In this document: positions 21,314 through 30,971 of the stretch, piece by piece
Layout: each line of letters opens with the position of its first letter
Position numbering within the stretch: the stretch's first letter is position 1
NCBI RefSeq assembly: GCF_000332515.2
Contig: NZ_AOGZ02000014.1
Location: 186,001 to 250,000 of the forward strand
Reading direction: 5' to 3'
From: Leptospira wolbachii serovar Codice str. CDC
Lineage (GTDB): Bacteria; Spirochaetota; Leptospiria; Leptospirales; Leptospiraceae
Length of the DNA: 64,000 bases
The notes under the pieces: model-generated
The model's input: the letters and a program-made list of their open reading frames with translations, nothing else
Told to the model about the DNA's origin: nothing
Databases searched by the model: none
Program-made: the position numbers and the translations under genes

Positions 21314-22921
21314 ATGAATCATTTAGATGAAAGAAAACAAACACTAAAACAATTAGAATCAACTGACTACGATGTCTTAGTACTGGGCGGTGGAGCCACT
21401 GGATCTGGTACGGCACTTGATGCGGCTCTTCGCGGATACAAAGTAGCCCTCCTAGAAAAACAAGATTTCTCGGCAGGAACTAGTTCTAGGTCCACAAAAC
21501 TCATTCATGGAGGAGTTCGTTACTTAGCCCAGTTCCATTTCAAACTCATTTACGAAGCATTATCGGAAAGGAAACGCCTCCTAATCAATGCACCTCACTT
21601 AGTAAAACCTTTGCAGTTTGTATTACCTACCTATGTTTGGTGGGAAAAACCTTTTTACTCCATTGGTCTGACTATGTATGACATCCTTGCGGGTAGATCT
21701 GTAGTACCTGGTCATGAAAGAATTTCCAAAGCAACAGCATTGGACTATTTTGCCTCTTTAAAAAAAGAGAAACTAAAGGGTGGGATTTCCTATTACGATG
21801 CCCAGTTCAATGACTCAAGGCTCAATGTTACCACCGTGCGAGCTGCCAAAGAAAATGGTGCAGATGTATTATCTCGCATCGAAGTCACATCTTTCTTAAA
21901 AGATGGGAACGGAAAAATCATTGGTGTGACGGCAAAAGACTTAATCACAAAAAAGAAAATCTCAATCAAAGCCAAAGTCGTTGCCAATACTACAGGAGTT
22001 TGGATTGATTCTCTCCGTAAACTAGACGACCCAAAAGCAGAAAATGTCCTTGCCCCAAGCCAAGGAATCCACCTTGTTTTCGACAAACAAAAGTTACCTT
22101 GTCGCACAGCCATGATCATTCCTAAAACTGCTGATGGACGTGTGGTTTTTGTAATCCCTTGGGAAGGGAAAGTCCTTCTTGGAACAACAGATACCCCGAT
22201 TCAAAAAATTGATGAGGAACCTCTTCCACTGCAATCCGAAGTAGAATTTTTACTCAAAACTGGAAATGATTATTTGGATACCAAGTTAACCAAAGAGGAT
22301 ATTGAATCTGTTTTTTCTGGGCTCCGTCCTCTTATCTCTACGGGAGACAAAAAAGATACCAAGTCCATTTCAAGAGAGGAAGCCATCCTTGTTTCTGAAT
22401 CGGGTCTTGTCACCATGTCTGGGGGCAAGTGGTCTACCTTTCGTAAAATGGCAGAAGACCTCACAGACAAACTCATTTCAGTCGGTAACTTACCACCTAA
22501 GATGAATTGTGTGACAGCTAGTTTTGCCTTTCCTGGTGCCGACGGGTATTCCAAACATTTGGTAGCAAAGATCCAAACAATGTATGATCTCTCCTATGAA
22601 ACTTCTGTTCGTTTGGCGGATGCCTATGGTGGGGAAGTTTCTTTCATTCTGGGGAAAAAACCAAAAGAACTTAAAAAAGGATCTGGATATTTTCTAGAAG
22701 AAATCAAACATTTTGTGAAAAAGGAATTTGCACTTTCGGTCACCGATGTTCTTTCTAGAAGATGGCGAGTTGTGTTTTTAGATTTGAAGCTTGCAGAGAC
22801 TCTGGCAGTTCCTGTCGCAAATGCTCTCGCCAAAGAACTCGGTTGGAAGGAAACAGAAAAGAAATCTTCTTTAAACGAACTGTTGAACCATATCAAAGAT
22901 TTAAAGAAAACCATTGGTTAA
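21314..22921 (+). CDS. glpD: Aerobic glycerol-3-phosphate dehydrogenase (FAD-dependent)
   Basis: Oxidises glycerol-3-phosphate to dihydroxyacetone phosphate and feeds electrons to quinones at the inner membrane. The 535-residue protein has the N-terminal FAD-binding fold VLVLGGGATGSGTALDAA, the family signature GTSSRSTKLIHGGVRYL, PWEGKVLLGTTDTP and MSGGKWSTFRKMAEDL, then a C-terminal helical cap. Stand-alone gene, divergent from tyrS; no glycerol kinase or facilitator adjacent. In leptospires it would link lipid-derived glycerol to respiration. Confidence 0.96.
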   Translation: MNHLDERKQTLKQLESTDYDVLVLGGGATGSGTALDAALRGYKVALLEKQDFSAGTSSRSTKLIHGGVRYLAQFHFKLIYEALSERKRLLINAPHLVKPLQFVLPTYVWWEKPFYSIGLTMYDILAGRSVVPGHERISKATALDYFASLKKEKLKGGISYYDAQFNDSRLNVTTVRAAKENGADVLSRIEVTSFLKDGNGKIIGVTAKDLITKKKISIKAKVVANTTGVWIDSLRKLDDPKAENVLAPSQGIHLVFDKQKLPCRTAMIIPKTADGRVVFVIPWEGKVLLGTTDTPIQKIDEEPLPLQSEVEFLLKTGNDYLDTKLTKEDIESVFSGLRPLISTGDKKDTKSISREEAILVSESGLVTMSGGKWSTFRKMAEDLTDKLISVGNLPPKMNCVTASFAFPGADGYSKHLVAKIQTMYDLSYETSVRLADAYGGEVSFILGKKPKELKKGSGYFLEEIKHFVKKEFALSVTDVLSRRWRVVFLDLKLAETLAVPVANALAKELGWKETEKKSSLNELLNHIKDLKKTIG

Positions 22922-22983
22922 AAAATAAACTAGAAAGACGGTCTCTCTTTTTTGGTTTCGACCACATAGAGAGAATCGTCAGA

Positions 22984-24093
22984 TTATTTCGGTTTGGCTA
23001 GTTCATAATGATAGAACGTACGACCTGATTCTTTTTCTTTTAACACCAGTAAGTAATGGGTTTTGGGATTGAAGACTTCCGAAAACCGAGTTCCTAATTT
23101 GGTTTTGAAGTTTTCATAGTCTTCATCTCCCACTTCAGCTCGTTTGAAAATCCAGGAAATATTTCGTTCGATCCCGCCATTGTCATAATAACTCAAATTG
23201 AGTTCCAGTCCCTCTTCCGAAGATTGCAGAATGGTATACGTTCCCACAATCGAAGGTAAAAATCCTAAAGGATCTCCTTCTCCATACATCTCAGAAAAAC
23301 TAAAAGTTTGGTCGGATTTAAAAAACACAGGCAGGATGGTTCCTTGGTCGTAAAAGGAAATCGTTCCCTTTTCATTTGCCAAAACCAATTGTTTGAATCC
23401 AGAAAAGTGGCGTTCGGCTTTACCAAATTGAATGATGGTATTTTTTATTTTATCAAAAGAAACCCAAGGGTAAGAAAGAAAACTTTCCTTTTCGATTTCT
23501 CCAAACGAAACCTCGGAAATACAAACTCGCCCAGTGGAACCCTGGCCATGGGTTTCTAAAATTTCGAACCGAATCACATTGCCTTGGAATTTCGAATCTA
23601 AATCCAATACTTGAAAACCCGATTTCCCAAACTTGGGTTTTGTCAGTTCTAAATCCATTGTGGAACCGATTTTTAGTTTCGACTTCAGATCTTCTGTTTC
23701 CATATCGAAAGAAGTGATTCGAAGTTTTTTTACTGCATCATTGGATTTTAAATCTACGGCAGACTTATGGAATCCGTTGAATATTTGTAAGGCGGAGAAT
23801 TGGGAATAGGATTTTAAATACAAAGTAAATCCAGAGCCCACTTCCTTGGAATTGGCACAGAATGCCGTGGTGAGTTTGTTATCTAAAGCAAATTCTGGAC
23901 TGAACCGCCATGGTTCTTCAGCGCTGATTTGGCCCACACTTTGAGTCCTTTGGTAATCGAATTGTTTTTCGGATCCCTTACATTGGAAGCTGGAAACAAT
24001 CGAGAGGAAAAGTAAGAGGCAAAGAGAAATAGTTGGATAGGAATTTCTTAATGAAAGATTAGTTGCAGAAAAAGTAGATTGGTTCAGACCCAT
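22984..24093 (-). CDS. Lipoprotein with NADase-type glycan-binding-like domain
   Basis: 369 residues. A long polar N-terminus precedes a signal segment (LCLLLFLSIVSSFQCKGS) with lipobox-like SFQC at about residues 35-38, suggesting export and lipidation. The next 150 residues resemble the discoidin-like fold often annotated as NADase-type glycan-binding: EPWRFSPEFALDNKLTTAFC, then GSGFTLYL and ALQIFNGFH, ending near VCISEVSFGE. The C-terminal half is an uncharacterised beta-rich domain. Such proteins are frequent in leptospires; ligand unknown. A single gene between glpD and rpoD with no obvious partners. Confidence 0.72.
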   Translation of the reverse strand: MGLNQSTFSATNLSLRNSYPTISLCLLLFLSIVSSFQCKGSEKQFDYQRTQSVGQISAEEPWRFSPEFALDNKLTTAFCANSKEVGSGFTLYLKSYSQFSALQIFNGFHKSAVDLKSNDAVKKLRITSFDMETEDLKSKLKIGSTMDLELTKPKFGKSGFQVLDLDSKFQGNVIRFEILETHGQGSTGRVCISEVSFGEIEKESFLSYPWVSFDKIKNTIIQFGKAERHFSGFKQLVLANEKGTISFYDQGTILPVFFKSDQTFSFSEMYGEGDPLGFLPSIVGTYTILQSSEEGLELNLSYYDNGGIERNISWIFKRAEVGDEDYENFKTKLGTRFSEVFNPKTHYLLVLKEKESGRTFYHYELAKPK

Positions 24094-24149
24094 GGACTGT
24101 CAAACCATGAATCTGAACGAAAGGACGATCAAGCGAAAAACAATTTCTC

Positions 24150-25922
24150 TTAATCGATATAGTCTTTGAGTTTTTTGGATCGGCTGGGGTGGCGAAGACG
24201 TCTGAGGGCCTTTGCCTCAATCTGACGAATCCTCTCCCGAGTTACCTTAAACTGGTAACCCACCTCTTCCAATGTCTGTGCATATCCATCATCCAAACCA
24301 AATCGCATCCGAATGACCTTTTGCTCCCGAGCCGGGAGTGTTTGTAAGACCTGGCGGATTTGTTCTGATAGGATGGAAGACGCTGCAGAGTTCAGTGGAG
24401 AGATCACTTCCTTGTCCTCGATAAAATCTCCAAGTTCTGAATCCTCTTCTGAACCCACAGGAATTTCGAGGGAAATTGGCTCCCGAGCTACGTTTTTCAC
24501 GGCCTTTACTTTCTGGACTGGCCAGCCGAGTCGTTCTGCAATTTCATCGTTGGAAGGATCACGACCAAACTCTTGAACAAAGAGTCTCGTTTCCCGAATC
24601 ACTTTGTTCACTTGTTCGATCATGTGAACAGGAACACGAATGGTTCTTGCTTGGTCAGAGATCGCACGAGTGATGGCTTGTCTAATCCACCAAGTCGCAT
24701 AAGTAGAAAATTTATAACCTTTTTTGTATTCGAACTTATCTACAGCGCGGATAAGACCAATGTTTCCTTCTTGGATTAGGTCAAAGAAATGCATCCCGCG
24801 ATTCGCGTATCGTTTCGCAATGGAAACCACCAAACGAAGGTTTGCTCGCACAAGTTCTCGTTTCGCTTGGGCAATTTCTCTTTCGCCTTTGATGATTTTT
24901 TCACCCCAGTCTTTGATCTCGCCAACAGGAGATCCGGCTTCCTGTTCCATACGACGGAGTTTTCTTTCGTTGTTGCGAATGTCTTTGATGACTTCTCTAA
25001 CTTCATCAATATCGCAACCCATCATCTTTTCGATTTCATCTAAGTTTTCATTTTTTTCTATGAAACGGTTGAGGGCTTTGATTTCGCGAACATCATGTCC
25101 GTATTTGGCTTTGATTTTAAGGAAATGTTTTTCAATTTCCTTAACTCGGAATACCATCGACTTGATCTTTTGAGAGATCTTTTGGATTTCTTTTTGAGAA
25201 ACACCAATTTTACGAATGGCTTCGTCAATTTTACCAGTGGATAAATCAATTTTTTCTTTGAGTTCTTTGAACTTCTTAGAGTTCTCAGAATACTTACGAA
25301 TTCGGTTTGTGGATTCGTTTAGAACTTTTTCATCTTGTTGGATGAGTTCCATATTCTCAAAGAATACTTTTTCCAATTTGTCCGCTTGCTCTTGGTTGAG
25401 AGCGTACATTTTGTCCACTTTTACTAAGTCATAAACTTTGATTTTTTTGGACTTTATCTTTGGAATGAGTTTTGCAAAGTTTTGGCGGAGTATCGAAGAA
25501 CTAAGAATGGTTTCTTCAATGATCTTTTCACCCTTCTCAATTCTTTTCGCGAGAAACACTTCTGTTTCTCCAGAAATCAGAGATACTTTACCAATTTCTT
25601 TTAAATATAGGCGGATGGGATCTTCGGAACTAGAAGAAACACTGGACTCTCTTTTTTTACGTGCCGGTTTCTCTTTTGTTTCTTTGTTCGTCTCTTCTTT
25701 AGTAGTTGTGAGGGAACTAGATTCTTCCAAAGATTTTTTGGAATACTCTTCTACAATTTCAATCCCCATCTCATGTAACAATGTAAAGACATCATCGATC
25801 TTTTCGGAATTTAAGATTTTATCCGGAAGTATTTCATTGATTTCATCATAAGAAACCTCTCGATTTGCTTTACCGATCGAGATGATCTTCTGTACTTCTG
25901 GTAGGCTTGCTAGATTTTCCAT
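24150..25922 (-). CDS. rpoD: Primary RNA polymerase sigma factor (sigma-70)
   Basis: The housekeeping sigma factor, 590 residues. Region 1.1-like N-terminus, region 1.2 beginning [14 protein letters not shown] (about 102), a long charged non-conserved insert (about 150-330), region 2 with [20 protein letters not shown] and [14 protein letters not shown], region 3, and region 4 with the helix-turn-helix [20 protein letters not shown]. It lies 16 bases downstream of dnaG as the last gene of the macromolecular-synthesis operon. Confidence 0.97.
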   Translation of the reverse strand: MENLASLPEVQKIISIGKANREVSYDEINEILPDKILNSEKIDDVFTLLHEMGIEIVEEYSKKSLEESSSLTTTKEETNKETKEKPARKKRESSVSSSSEDPIRLYLKEIGKVSLISGETEVFLAKRIEKGEKIIEETILSSSILRQNFAKLIPKIKSKKIKVYDLVKVDKMYALNQEQADKLEKVFFENMELIQQDEKVLNESTNRIRKYSENSKKFKELKEKIDLSTGKIDEAIRKIGVSQKEIQKISQKIKSMVFRVKEIEKHFLKIKAKYGHDVREIKALNRFIEKNENLDEIEKMMGCDIDEVREVIKDIRNNERKLRRMEQEAGSPVGEIKDWGEKIIKGEREIAQAKRELVRANLRLVVSIAKRYANRGMHFFDLIQEGNIGLIRAVDKFEYKKGYKFSTYATWWIRQAITRAISDQARTIRVPVHMIEQVNKVIRETRLFVQEFGRDPSNDEIAERLGWPVQKVKAVKNVAREPISLEIPVGSEEDSELGDFIEDKEVISPLNSAASSILSEQIRQVLQTLPAREQKVIRMRFGLDDGYAQTLEEVGYQFKVTRERIRQIEAKALRRLRHPSRSKKLKDYID

Positions 25923-25938
25923 TCTACCTCTATCCTCT

Positions 25939-27750
25939 TTAAACTTCTAACGTTTGGATCGTTCTGAGATACACGGATCTCTTATTTTTTTCACTTTTTA
26001 AGAGTGAAAGTTCTGACAAAAGATTGTTCTTTTCTTCAATCGTTAAGTCAGGTTTGGCCATCTCTTTGACAAGTTCTTCCATCCTTGCGTCATCCAACAA
26101 ATCCGCATGGTAAAGAAACATCCCTTTAAACGTTCCTGGGCTTGTCGAATCATCGGCCGTAAAATGTTCGGCAATCATTCCCAGGTATTCCGAAGGAATT
26201 TCTTCCCTCGAAAGAATTTCTGCAGCTGTTAGGTTCTCATTCTGCAAATACTTCGTATATAAATAGTCCCAAAGAAAAGCAGATACTTCATCCCGAAACT
26301 CGAGGCCAAGCAAATCATCCGCGAAACTAAAAAGTTCCAAATTCTGGATGAGCATGGCGATCATCTTTCGTTCACAAACCAAAACGGGGGAAGGTTTTCC
26401 CAGCTTGGCCGGTGTTCTTTCCTTCTTAGTATCGACCACGGAGGGGGTCGAAGTTACCCCTGGTTTGCCACGAAAGTCCTGAAAAAGTGAAGAAAACGAA
26501 AGTCCGAGCTGGCGAGCCCCTTCTTCTAAATAGACCTGTTTGTCCGTTTCTTTTTCCATTGGCCTTAGAAATTCGAAGAGTTTTTTGACACTGGCTTGTT
26601 TTTCTTCTGCCAGTGAGGAAGGGCCTGCCCCACCGAGAACTTCTCGGATCATAAATTGCGAGGCCGGTGCCGCCGCTTCGAGTAAATCGCGAATTTCTTG
26701 TTTGTTGTGGTGGAGGGAATAATCGAAAGGATCTTTTCCTTCTGGGATGTGACAAACCTTCACACTCACCCCTTCTTTCGAAAGGAGATTCACAGCACGG
26801 AAAGCACCTTTGGTTCCGGCTTTATCGGAATCCATCATTAAGTATACTTTGTCCGCCATATTCTTGAGAATACGAACATGTCCTTCGGTAAAACCTGTTC
26901 CGAGTGGGGCGACCACAAATTCGATCCCTTTGCGAAAGAGTCCAATGGCATCAAACACGCCTTCCACGATTACAGCTTCTCTCGTTTTACGTATACTGTC
27001 TTGGGCTAAATTCAAATTATAAAAAGTACGGCTTTTGTCGTAGATCAGAGAGTTTGGACTATTGATGTATTTGGCTTCTTCGGATTCACCAAGAATCCTT
27101 CCAGAAAAGGCAATCACTCGGGCCTTGGTATCAATCACCGGAAACATAATGCGACTGCGAAAAAAATCATATGGATCTCTGTTTTGGTCTTGGCGTTTGA
27201 GAAGTCCCAACTGTTCACCTAACTTTACTTCGGCTTCCGTTTTAAATAGCTCCGCCCGTAAATTACCAAAACCTGGAAGTCCAAATCCAATTTTAAAAAC
27301 TTTCAAATCTTCCGTATACATCCCACGCGATTCTAAATATTTTAAAGCCACTTCTCCAGCACTGGTATTCAAATTCCTTTGAAAGTATTCTAAGGCTTTT
27401 TGCGAAATTTGGTAGAGTGCTTCTTTTTTGCGATCGGACTCTTCTTCTTCTTTAGTTCTTTCGACAAGTGGGATGCCAGAATAATCAGAAAGGATTTCCA
27501 AAGATTTGAGGAAGTCTACCTTCTGGTAGTCCATCACAAAACGAAATAAATCCCCAGAGGCTTTACACCCAAAACAGTGATAAAATCCACCTTCTGCGTT
27601 TACATTGAATGAGGGTGTTTTTTCATTATGGAATGGGCAGATGCCCACAAGATTTCTTCCCATACGACGTAAGGGAACGAACCTATTGATGTATGAGTCA
27701 ATGGAGACTTCTCTGCGAACTCTTTCTTTAAAACTTTGGTAAGGATTCAC
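25939..27750 (-). CDS. dnaG: DNA primase
   Basis: Makes RNA primers for replication. 603 residues: an N-terminal CHC2 zinc finger ([11 protein letters not shown] ... [11 protein letters not shown]), the primase core with TOPRIM motifs [12 protein letters not shown] and MMDSDKAGT, and a C-terminal region of about 170 residues that would bind the DnaB helicase. It lies 12 bases downstream of the yqeY-like gene and upstream of rpoD, in the classic rpsU-dnaG-rpoD arrangement. Confidence 0.97.
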   Translation of the reverse strand: MNPYQSFKERVRREVSIDSYINRFVPLRRMGRNLVGICPFHNEKTPSFNVNAEGGFYHCFGCKASGDLFRFVMDYQKVDFLKSLEILSDYSGIPLVERTKEEEESDRKKEALYQISQKALEYFQRNLNTSAGEVALKYLESRGMYTEDLKVFKIGFGLPGFGNLRAELFKTEAEVKLGEQLGLLKRQDQNRDPYDFFRSRIMFPVIDTKARVIAFSGRILGESEEAKYINSPNSLIYDKSRTFYNLNLAQDSIRKTREAVIVEGVFDAIGLFRKGIEFVVAPLGTGFTEGHVRILKNMADKVYLMMDSDKAGTKGAFRAVNLLSKEGVSVKVCHIPEGKDPFDYSLHHNKQEIRDLLEAAAPASQFMIREVLGGAGPSSLAEEKQASVKKLFEFLRPMEKETDKQVYLEEGARQLGLSFSSLFQDFRGKPGVTSTPSVVDTKKERTPAKLGKPSPVLVCERKMIAMLIQNLELFSFADDLLGLEFRDEVSAFLWDYLYTKYLQNENLTAAEILSREEIPSEYLGMIAEHFTADDSTSPGTFKGMFLYHADLLDDARMEELVKEMAKPDLTIEEKNNLLSELSLLKSEKNKRSVYLRTIQTLEV

Positions 27751-27762
27751 AGTATAACGGTA

Positions 27763-28218
27763 TTAACGGGCGCTAAGTGCTTGTTTTGCGAGGGAGGATA
27801 CCTTGGAGCCGTCTATATTTTGTCCTTTAAATTTTGCCATAACTTTACCCATCACCTTTCCCATATCCTGGGCTCCGCTAGCATTCAATTCCCCAATAGC
27901 TTCTGTAACCGCTTTGGAGATTTCTTCATCGGAGACTTCTTCTGGAATATAACGAGAGATGACTTCTGCTTCCTGAATTTCTTTGCTTGATAGATCCGGA
28001 CGATTGGCTTTGTCATATTCGACAGCCGTGTCCTTTCTGCGTTTGAAATTAGATTTGAGGATCTGCATGACAGCAGTATCCGTCAGCTCGGAAGCACCGG
28101 TTTTGGTTAATTCATATTGAATTTCCGCTTTCAAGAGACGTAAAGTGCCTAGGACTGTTTCATCCTTGGCCTTTAAAGCCGTCTTTAGATCGGTATTGAT
28201 CGTCTCTTGAAGGGTCAT
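27763..28218 (-). CDS. GatB/YqeY-domain protein
   Basis: 151 residues matching the YqeY family, related to the C-terminal tRNA-binding domain of GatB. Visible blocks: ALKAKDETVLGTLRLLKAEI, EYDKANRPDL, ISRYIPEEVSDEEI and the C-terminal DMGKVMGKVMAKFKGQNIDG. Commonly found between rpsU and dnaG in bacteria, as here. Biochemical role is not settled; a tRNA-linked function is inferred only from the GatB homology. Confidence 0.93.
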   Translation of the reverse strand: MTLQETINTDLKTALKAKDETVLGTLRLLKAEIQYELTKTGASELTDTAVMQILKSNFKRRKDTAVEYDKANRPDLSSKEIQEAEVISRYIPEEVSDEEISKAVTEAIGELNASGAQDMGKVMGKVMAKFKGQNIDGSKVSSLAKQALSAR

Positions 28219-28238
28219 TAGTAAAACCGACTTAAAGA

Positions 28239-28457
28239 TTAAAGTTTATCTTTTTTAGCGAATAGTCTTTTCTTTTTGTCTCGTTTGCGTTTCGCAGCTT
28301 CAACAGCTTTCTTTTTCACAACGCTTGGTTTTTCAAAGTATTCTCTACGTTTGATTTCGCTCATGATACCAGCGTTCGCACAATCTCTTTTGAATCGACG
28401 AAGCGCAGCTTCAATTGATTCCCCTTCTTTTAAATAAATCCCTACTTGTGGGGTCAT
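28239..28457 (-). CDS. rpsU: 30S ribosomal protein S21
   Basis: A short, very basic ribosomal protein (72 residues from this ATG). The conserved core VGIYLKEGESIEAALRRFKR is followed by CANAGIMSEIKRREYFEKPS and a Lys/Arg tail. Start choice is open. An in-frame TTG two codons upstream (28463) sits 7 bases after an AGGA ribosome site, whereas this ATG is 13 bases from it, so the protein may begin M-S-M-T-P. First gene of the rpsU-yqeY-dnaG-rpoD operon. Confidence 0.94.
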   Translation of the reverse strand: MTPQVGIYLKEGESIEAALRRFKRDCANAGIMSEIKRREYFEKPSVVKKKAVEAAKRKRDKKKRLFAKKDKL

Positions 28458-28497
28458 AGACAAACAACTGTCCTTTTGTAAAAATGGTCTAGTTTTG

Positions 28498-28527
28498 ACG
28501 GTAACGGAAAAGGCTCTGATTTGTCAA
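28498..28527 (-). promoter_or_regulatory. Probable sigma-70 promoter of the rpsU operon
   Basis: On the minus strand a perfect -35 TTGACA (28527-28522) is followed 18 bases later by TACCGT (28503-28498), which keeps the T-A...T of a -10. It lies about 40 bases upstream of rpsU. It overlaps the right half of a hairpin at the end of the preceding gene. Confidence 0.45.
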
Positions 28528-28549
28528 TTCAGCCGAAAACCAAATCAGA
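28515..28549 (-). terminator. Hairpin at the end of the upstream gene, overlapping the rpsU promoter
   Basis: Perfect 9-bp inverted repeat TCTGATTTG / CAAATCAGA separated by 17 bases. It begins at the stop codon of the gene at 28545-29369 and is followed on the minus strand by GCCTTTT. The U-tract is short, so it may be a weak terminator, an operator at the rpsU -35, or both. Confidence 0.35.
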
Positions 28550-29369
28550 AATTTTCGATAAAAATGGAAGAAAACCTAGAATCGTCTGCCAAAATCTCTC
28601 GATCAATAGGGAAAATCTTCAGTTTGTAGTCCAAAATCAAATGTTTGGAAGGAAAGTAAAGCGATCCAAAGCGGTGGTTGGCCCCGTCTAGGGTTTCTCC
28701 AGGGCAGAATAGAAAATAAGAACGTGGATTCAGTTGGAAATTGAATTCGTTTTCCCTCGTTTCTTTATGCAAAGTGGCTGTCACTTCCCGCAGAATTTCT
28801 TGGCTTTTGACTACGCCAAGGGGTTTGAAAAAGGGAGATAAGTCTTGCAGGTGGAAAAAAGCGATCACTCCTGAATGGACATCGCCCGTAAAGGAACGTT
28901 CCATTTTCTTTCGGATCGGTTCTGTGATGGTTAAGAAATCGAGAAGGTTCTTTTCTCGTAAGGAAATCCCTGTGGCACAAAAGGTCAGAACTTGGTTGGA
29001 AAGGTCTTCCCAGTTTCGCATCGATAGTTCCGGTTCCACTTCTTGGGCCACCAGGACAAAAACGGGAACCTCTCCTTCCGGAAGACGCATAATATTGATT
29101 TTAAAGTCCTTTCCCTTTTCTGAAAAAGTCCCTAAGGATTTTGGATCCATGTATTCTAAATTTCGAACAAGATCCGAAATTTGTTTCGAAACAAGACTGC
29201 GAAGCCATTCCTCTTTTTCGGTTTGGCCAAATTCATAAACAATTTCGCCGGCAAGATACACCCAACCCAAATGGGCGCCCACACTGGCAAAACTAATGCC
29301 AAGACGCCTAGAATGGTAATCTGTCATTTGCATGGAGGGGGAAGTACTTACATGAGTTGGATCTATCAT
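28545..29369 (-). CDS. Hypothetical protein, possible degenerate GGDEF-like domain
   Basis: 274 residues, no signal peptide or membrane segment. The N-terminal part (residues 20-150) looks like a small alpha/beta sensor domain (SFASVGAHLGWVYLAGEIVY; MRLPEGEVPVFVLVAQEVEP). The C-terminal part (about 165-274) reads like the secondary-structure pattern of a nucleotide-cyclase fold: GVIAFFHLQDLSPFFKPLG, SQEILREVTATLHKET, then NPRSYFLFCPGETL. There is no GG(D/E)EF signature, so no cyclase activity is expected. Assignment is weak and from pattern only. It stands alone between fbp and the rpsU operon. Confidence 0.65.
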   Translation of the reverse strand: MIDPTHVSTSPSMQMTDYHSRRLGISFASVGAHLGWVYLAGEIVYEFGQTEKEEWLRSLVSKQISDLVRNLEYMDPKSLGTFSEKGKDFKINIMRLPEGEVPVFVLVAQEVEPELSMRNWEDLSNQVLTFCATGISLREKNLLDFLTITEPIRKKMERSFTGDVHSGVIAFFHLQDLSPFFKPLGVVKSQEILREVTATLHKETRENEFNFQLNPRSYFLFCPGETLDGANHRFGSLYFPSKHLILDYKLKIFPIDREILADDSRFSSIFIENF

Positions 29370-29474
29370 CGGAATCTAGTTTTAGTATCGGTCGGGACTT
29401 CGCCAATCAAAAGGAGAAAGGATTGCTCCTGACGTTATGCCCCCAAAATGGTGTAAAAACTAATCGGGGAACCT

Positions 29475-30509
29475 GTGAACGCAACACCGAAACAAAAAAA
29501 ACTCATTTCTCTATCGCAATTCATTCTAGAAGAGCAACTCAAAATCCCTCATGCCTCCGGAGAATTTACAGCCCTACTCAGCCACTTAGTCTATGCGGCA
29601 AAAATTGTAGGCCGAGAAGTCCGAAAAGCGGGACTTTTGGACGATATCCTGGGTGCCACAGAAGATACCAATGTCCAAGGCGAAACACAGATGAAACTGG
29701 ACCAATATGCGGACAACGCCTTCAACCAGTCCCTGAAAATTTGTGGCCACCTTTGTGTCCTTGCCAGTGAAGAACACGAAGACATCATTCCCATCCCTGG
29801 AGGATACAATATTGGCAAGTATACTATGGCAATCGATCCCCTAGACGGATCTTCGAATATTGATACCAATGTCTCCATAGGAACCATCTTTTCCATCCAC
29901 CAAAGGTTAGAACCAAACTCGAAAGATCCGGGAAGCGAACGTGACCTCCTCCAACAAGGCCATCTGCAACGCTGTGCCGGATACATCATTTACGGATCGT
30001 CCACGATGCTTGTGCTTTCCACAGGAAAGGGAGTTTCCGGTTTTACTTTAGATCCGAGTGTAGGTGAGTTTTTATTGTCCCATCCCAATATGAAAATGCC
30101 TGAGTCGGGAGATATTTATTCTGCCAATGAAGGGAATGCTTCTTATTGGTCCCCAGAAGTTCAGGCCTACCTCCAAAAGATCAAATCCATTGAAGGAGGA
30201 AAAAAACCAAAAACAGCTCGTTACATTGGCTCACTTGTGGCGGATTTCCATAGGAACTTACTCAAAGGAGGAATCTTCCTCTATCCCAATGATACAAAAT
30301 CATCAAAATGCCCGAACGGAAAACTACGTCTGTTATACGAAGCGGCACCAATGGCTTTCATCGCCGAACAAGCGGGGGGAATGGCGGTGACAGTGAAAGG
30401 AGAACGAATCCTAGACCTAAATCCGAAAGACCTTCATGAAAGAACAACGCTCATTATTGGTAGCAAAAAGGAAGTAGAAGAATTCCTTACGTTCATTCCC
30501 AAGGCATAA
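29475..30509 (+). CDS. fbp: Fructose-1,6-bisphosphatase, class I
   Basis: Gluconeogenic phosphatase producing fructose-6-phosphate. 344 residues with the metal and substrate motifs of class I enzymes: LASEEHED, the metal-binding MAIDPLDGSSNIDTNVSIGT, and the C-terminal RLLYEAAPMAFIAEQAGG. The start is GTG, with CGGGGA about 6 bases upstream; this fits the N-terminus LISLSQFILEEQ. It agrees with leptospires growing on fatty acids and needing gluconeogenesis. Monocistronic. Confidence 0.96.
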   Translation: MNATPKQKKLISLSQFILEEQLKIPHASGEFTALLSHLVYAAKIVGREVRKAGLLDDILGATEDTNVQGETQMKLDQYADNAFNQSLKICGHLCVLASEEHEDIIPIPGGYNIGKYTMAIDPLDGSSNIDTNVSIGTIFSIHQRLEPNSKDPGSERDLLQQGHLQRCAGYIIYGSSTMLVLSTGKGVSGFTLDPSVGEFLLSHPNMKMPESGDIYSANEGNASYWSPEVQAYLQKIKSIEGGKKPKTARYIGSLVADFHRNLLKGGIFLYPNDTKSSKCPNGKLRLLYEAAPMAFIAEQAGGMAVTVKGERILDLNPKDLHERTTLIIGSKKEVEEFLTFIPKA

Positions 30510-30598
30510 TTTTCAAAACAAATACAGAAATTTCTTTCAAAGGAAATCTCGATCTGATAGTTTTGGCAGAATTAAAAGATTTTAGGAGAAAACTTTCA

Positions 30599-30847
30599 AT
30601 GAATAAAAAACTACTCGTTTTAATTCTTGGTGTCACTATGGCTTCTGGACTTGCTTTCTGTAAAAAAGAAGAACCAGTTGTTGAAGAAAAAATCGAATCT
30701 GTTGAAGATGCAGCTAAAAAAGTAACTACAGAAGTAGAGAAAAAAGTAGATGCAGCAGTAAAAACGGCAGAAGCAGAAGCTAAAAAAGCAGCAACAGGCG
30801 CGATCAAAGACGCAACGAAAGACATTAAAAAACCAGCAGGTTTCTAA
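30599..30847 (+). CDS. Small Ala/Lys-rich lipoprotein
   Basis: 82 residues from the ATG at 30599, which has TAGGAG about 10 bases upstream; a 12-codon longer frame (from 30563) would bury the signal peptide. The signal peptide (MNKKLLVLILGVTMASGLAF) ends in a lipobox-like LAFC with Cys at residue 21. The mature part is a single charged helix (EEKIESVEDAAKK, VDAAVKTAEAEAKKAA) ending in KKPAGF, resembling murein-lipoprotein-like or apolipophorin-like helices. Likely an abundant small envelope lipoprotein; exact role unknown. A strong terminator follows. Confidence 0.8.
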   Translation: MNKKLLVLILGVTMASGLAFCKKEEPVVEEKIESVEDAAKKVTTEVEKKVDAAVKTAEAEAKKAATGAIKDATKDIKKPAGF

Positions 30848-30871
30848 TCATCTTTTTTCTGTAAAAGAGAA

Positions 30872-30902
30872 AACCAACCGAATTTCGGTTGGTTTTTTTT
30901 TT
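30872..30902 (+). terminator. Rho-independent terminator after the small lipoprotein gene
   Basis: Perfect inverted repeat AACCAACCGAA / TTCGGTTGGTT around a single T, followed by a run of T to about 30902. It lies 25 bases after the stop codon and is the clearest intrinsic terminator in the window. Confidence 0.9.
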
Positions 30903-30971
30903 AGCTCACTTGAAGTTTCAAAATTCTCTCTCTACTTTTTTTCCAACCTTGTCTTCACAATTTCATTCCCA

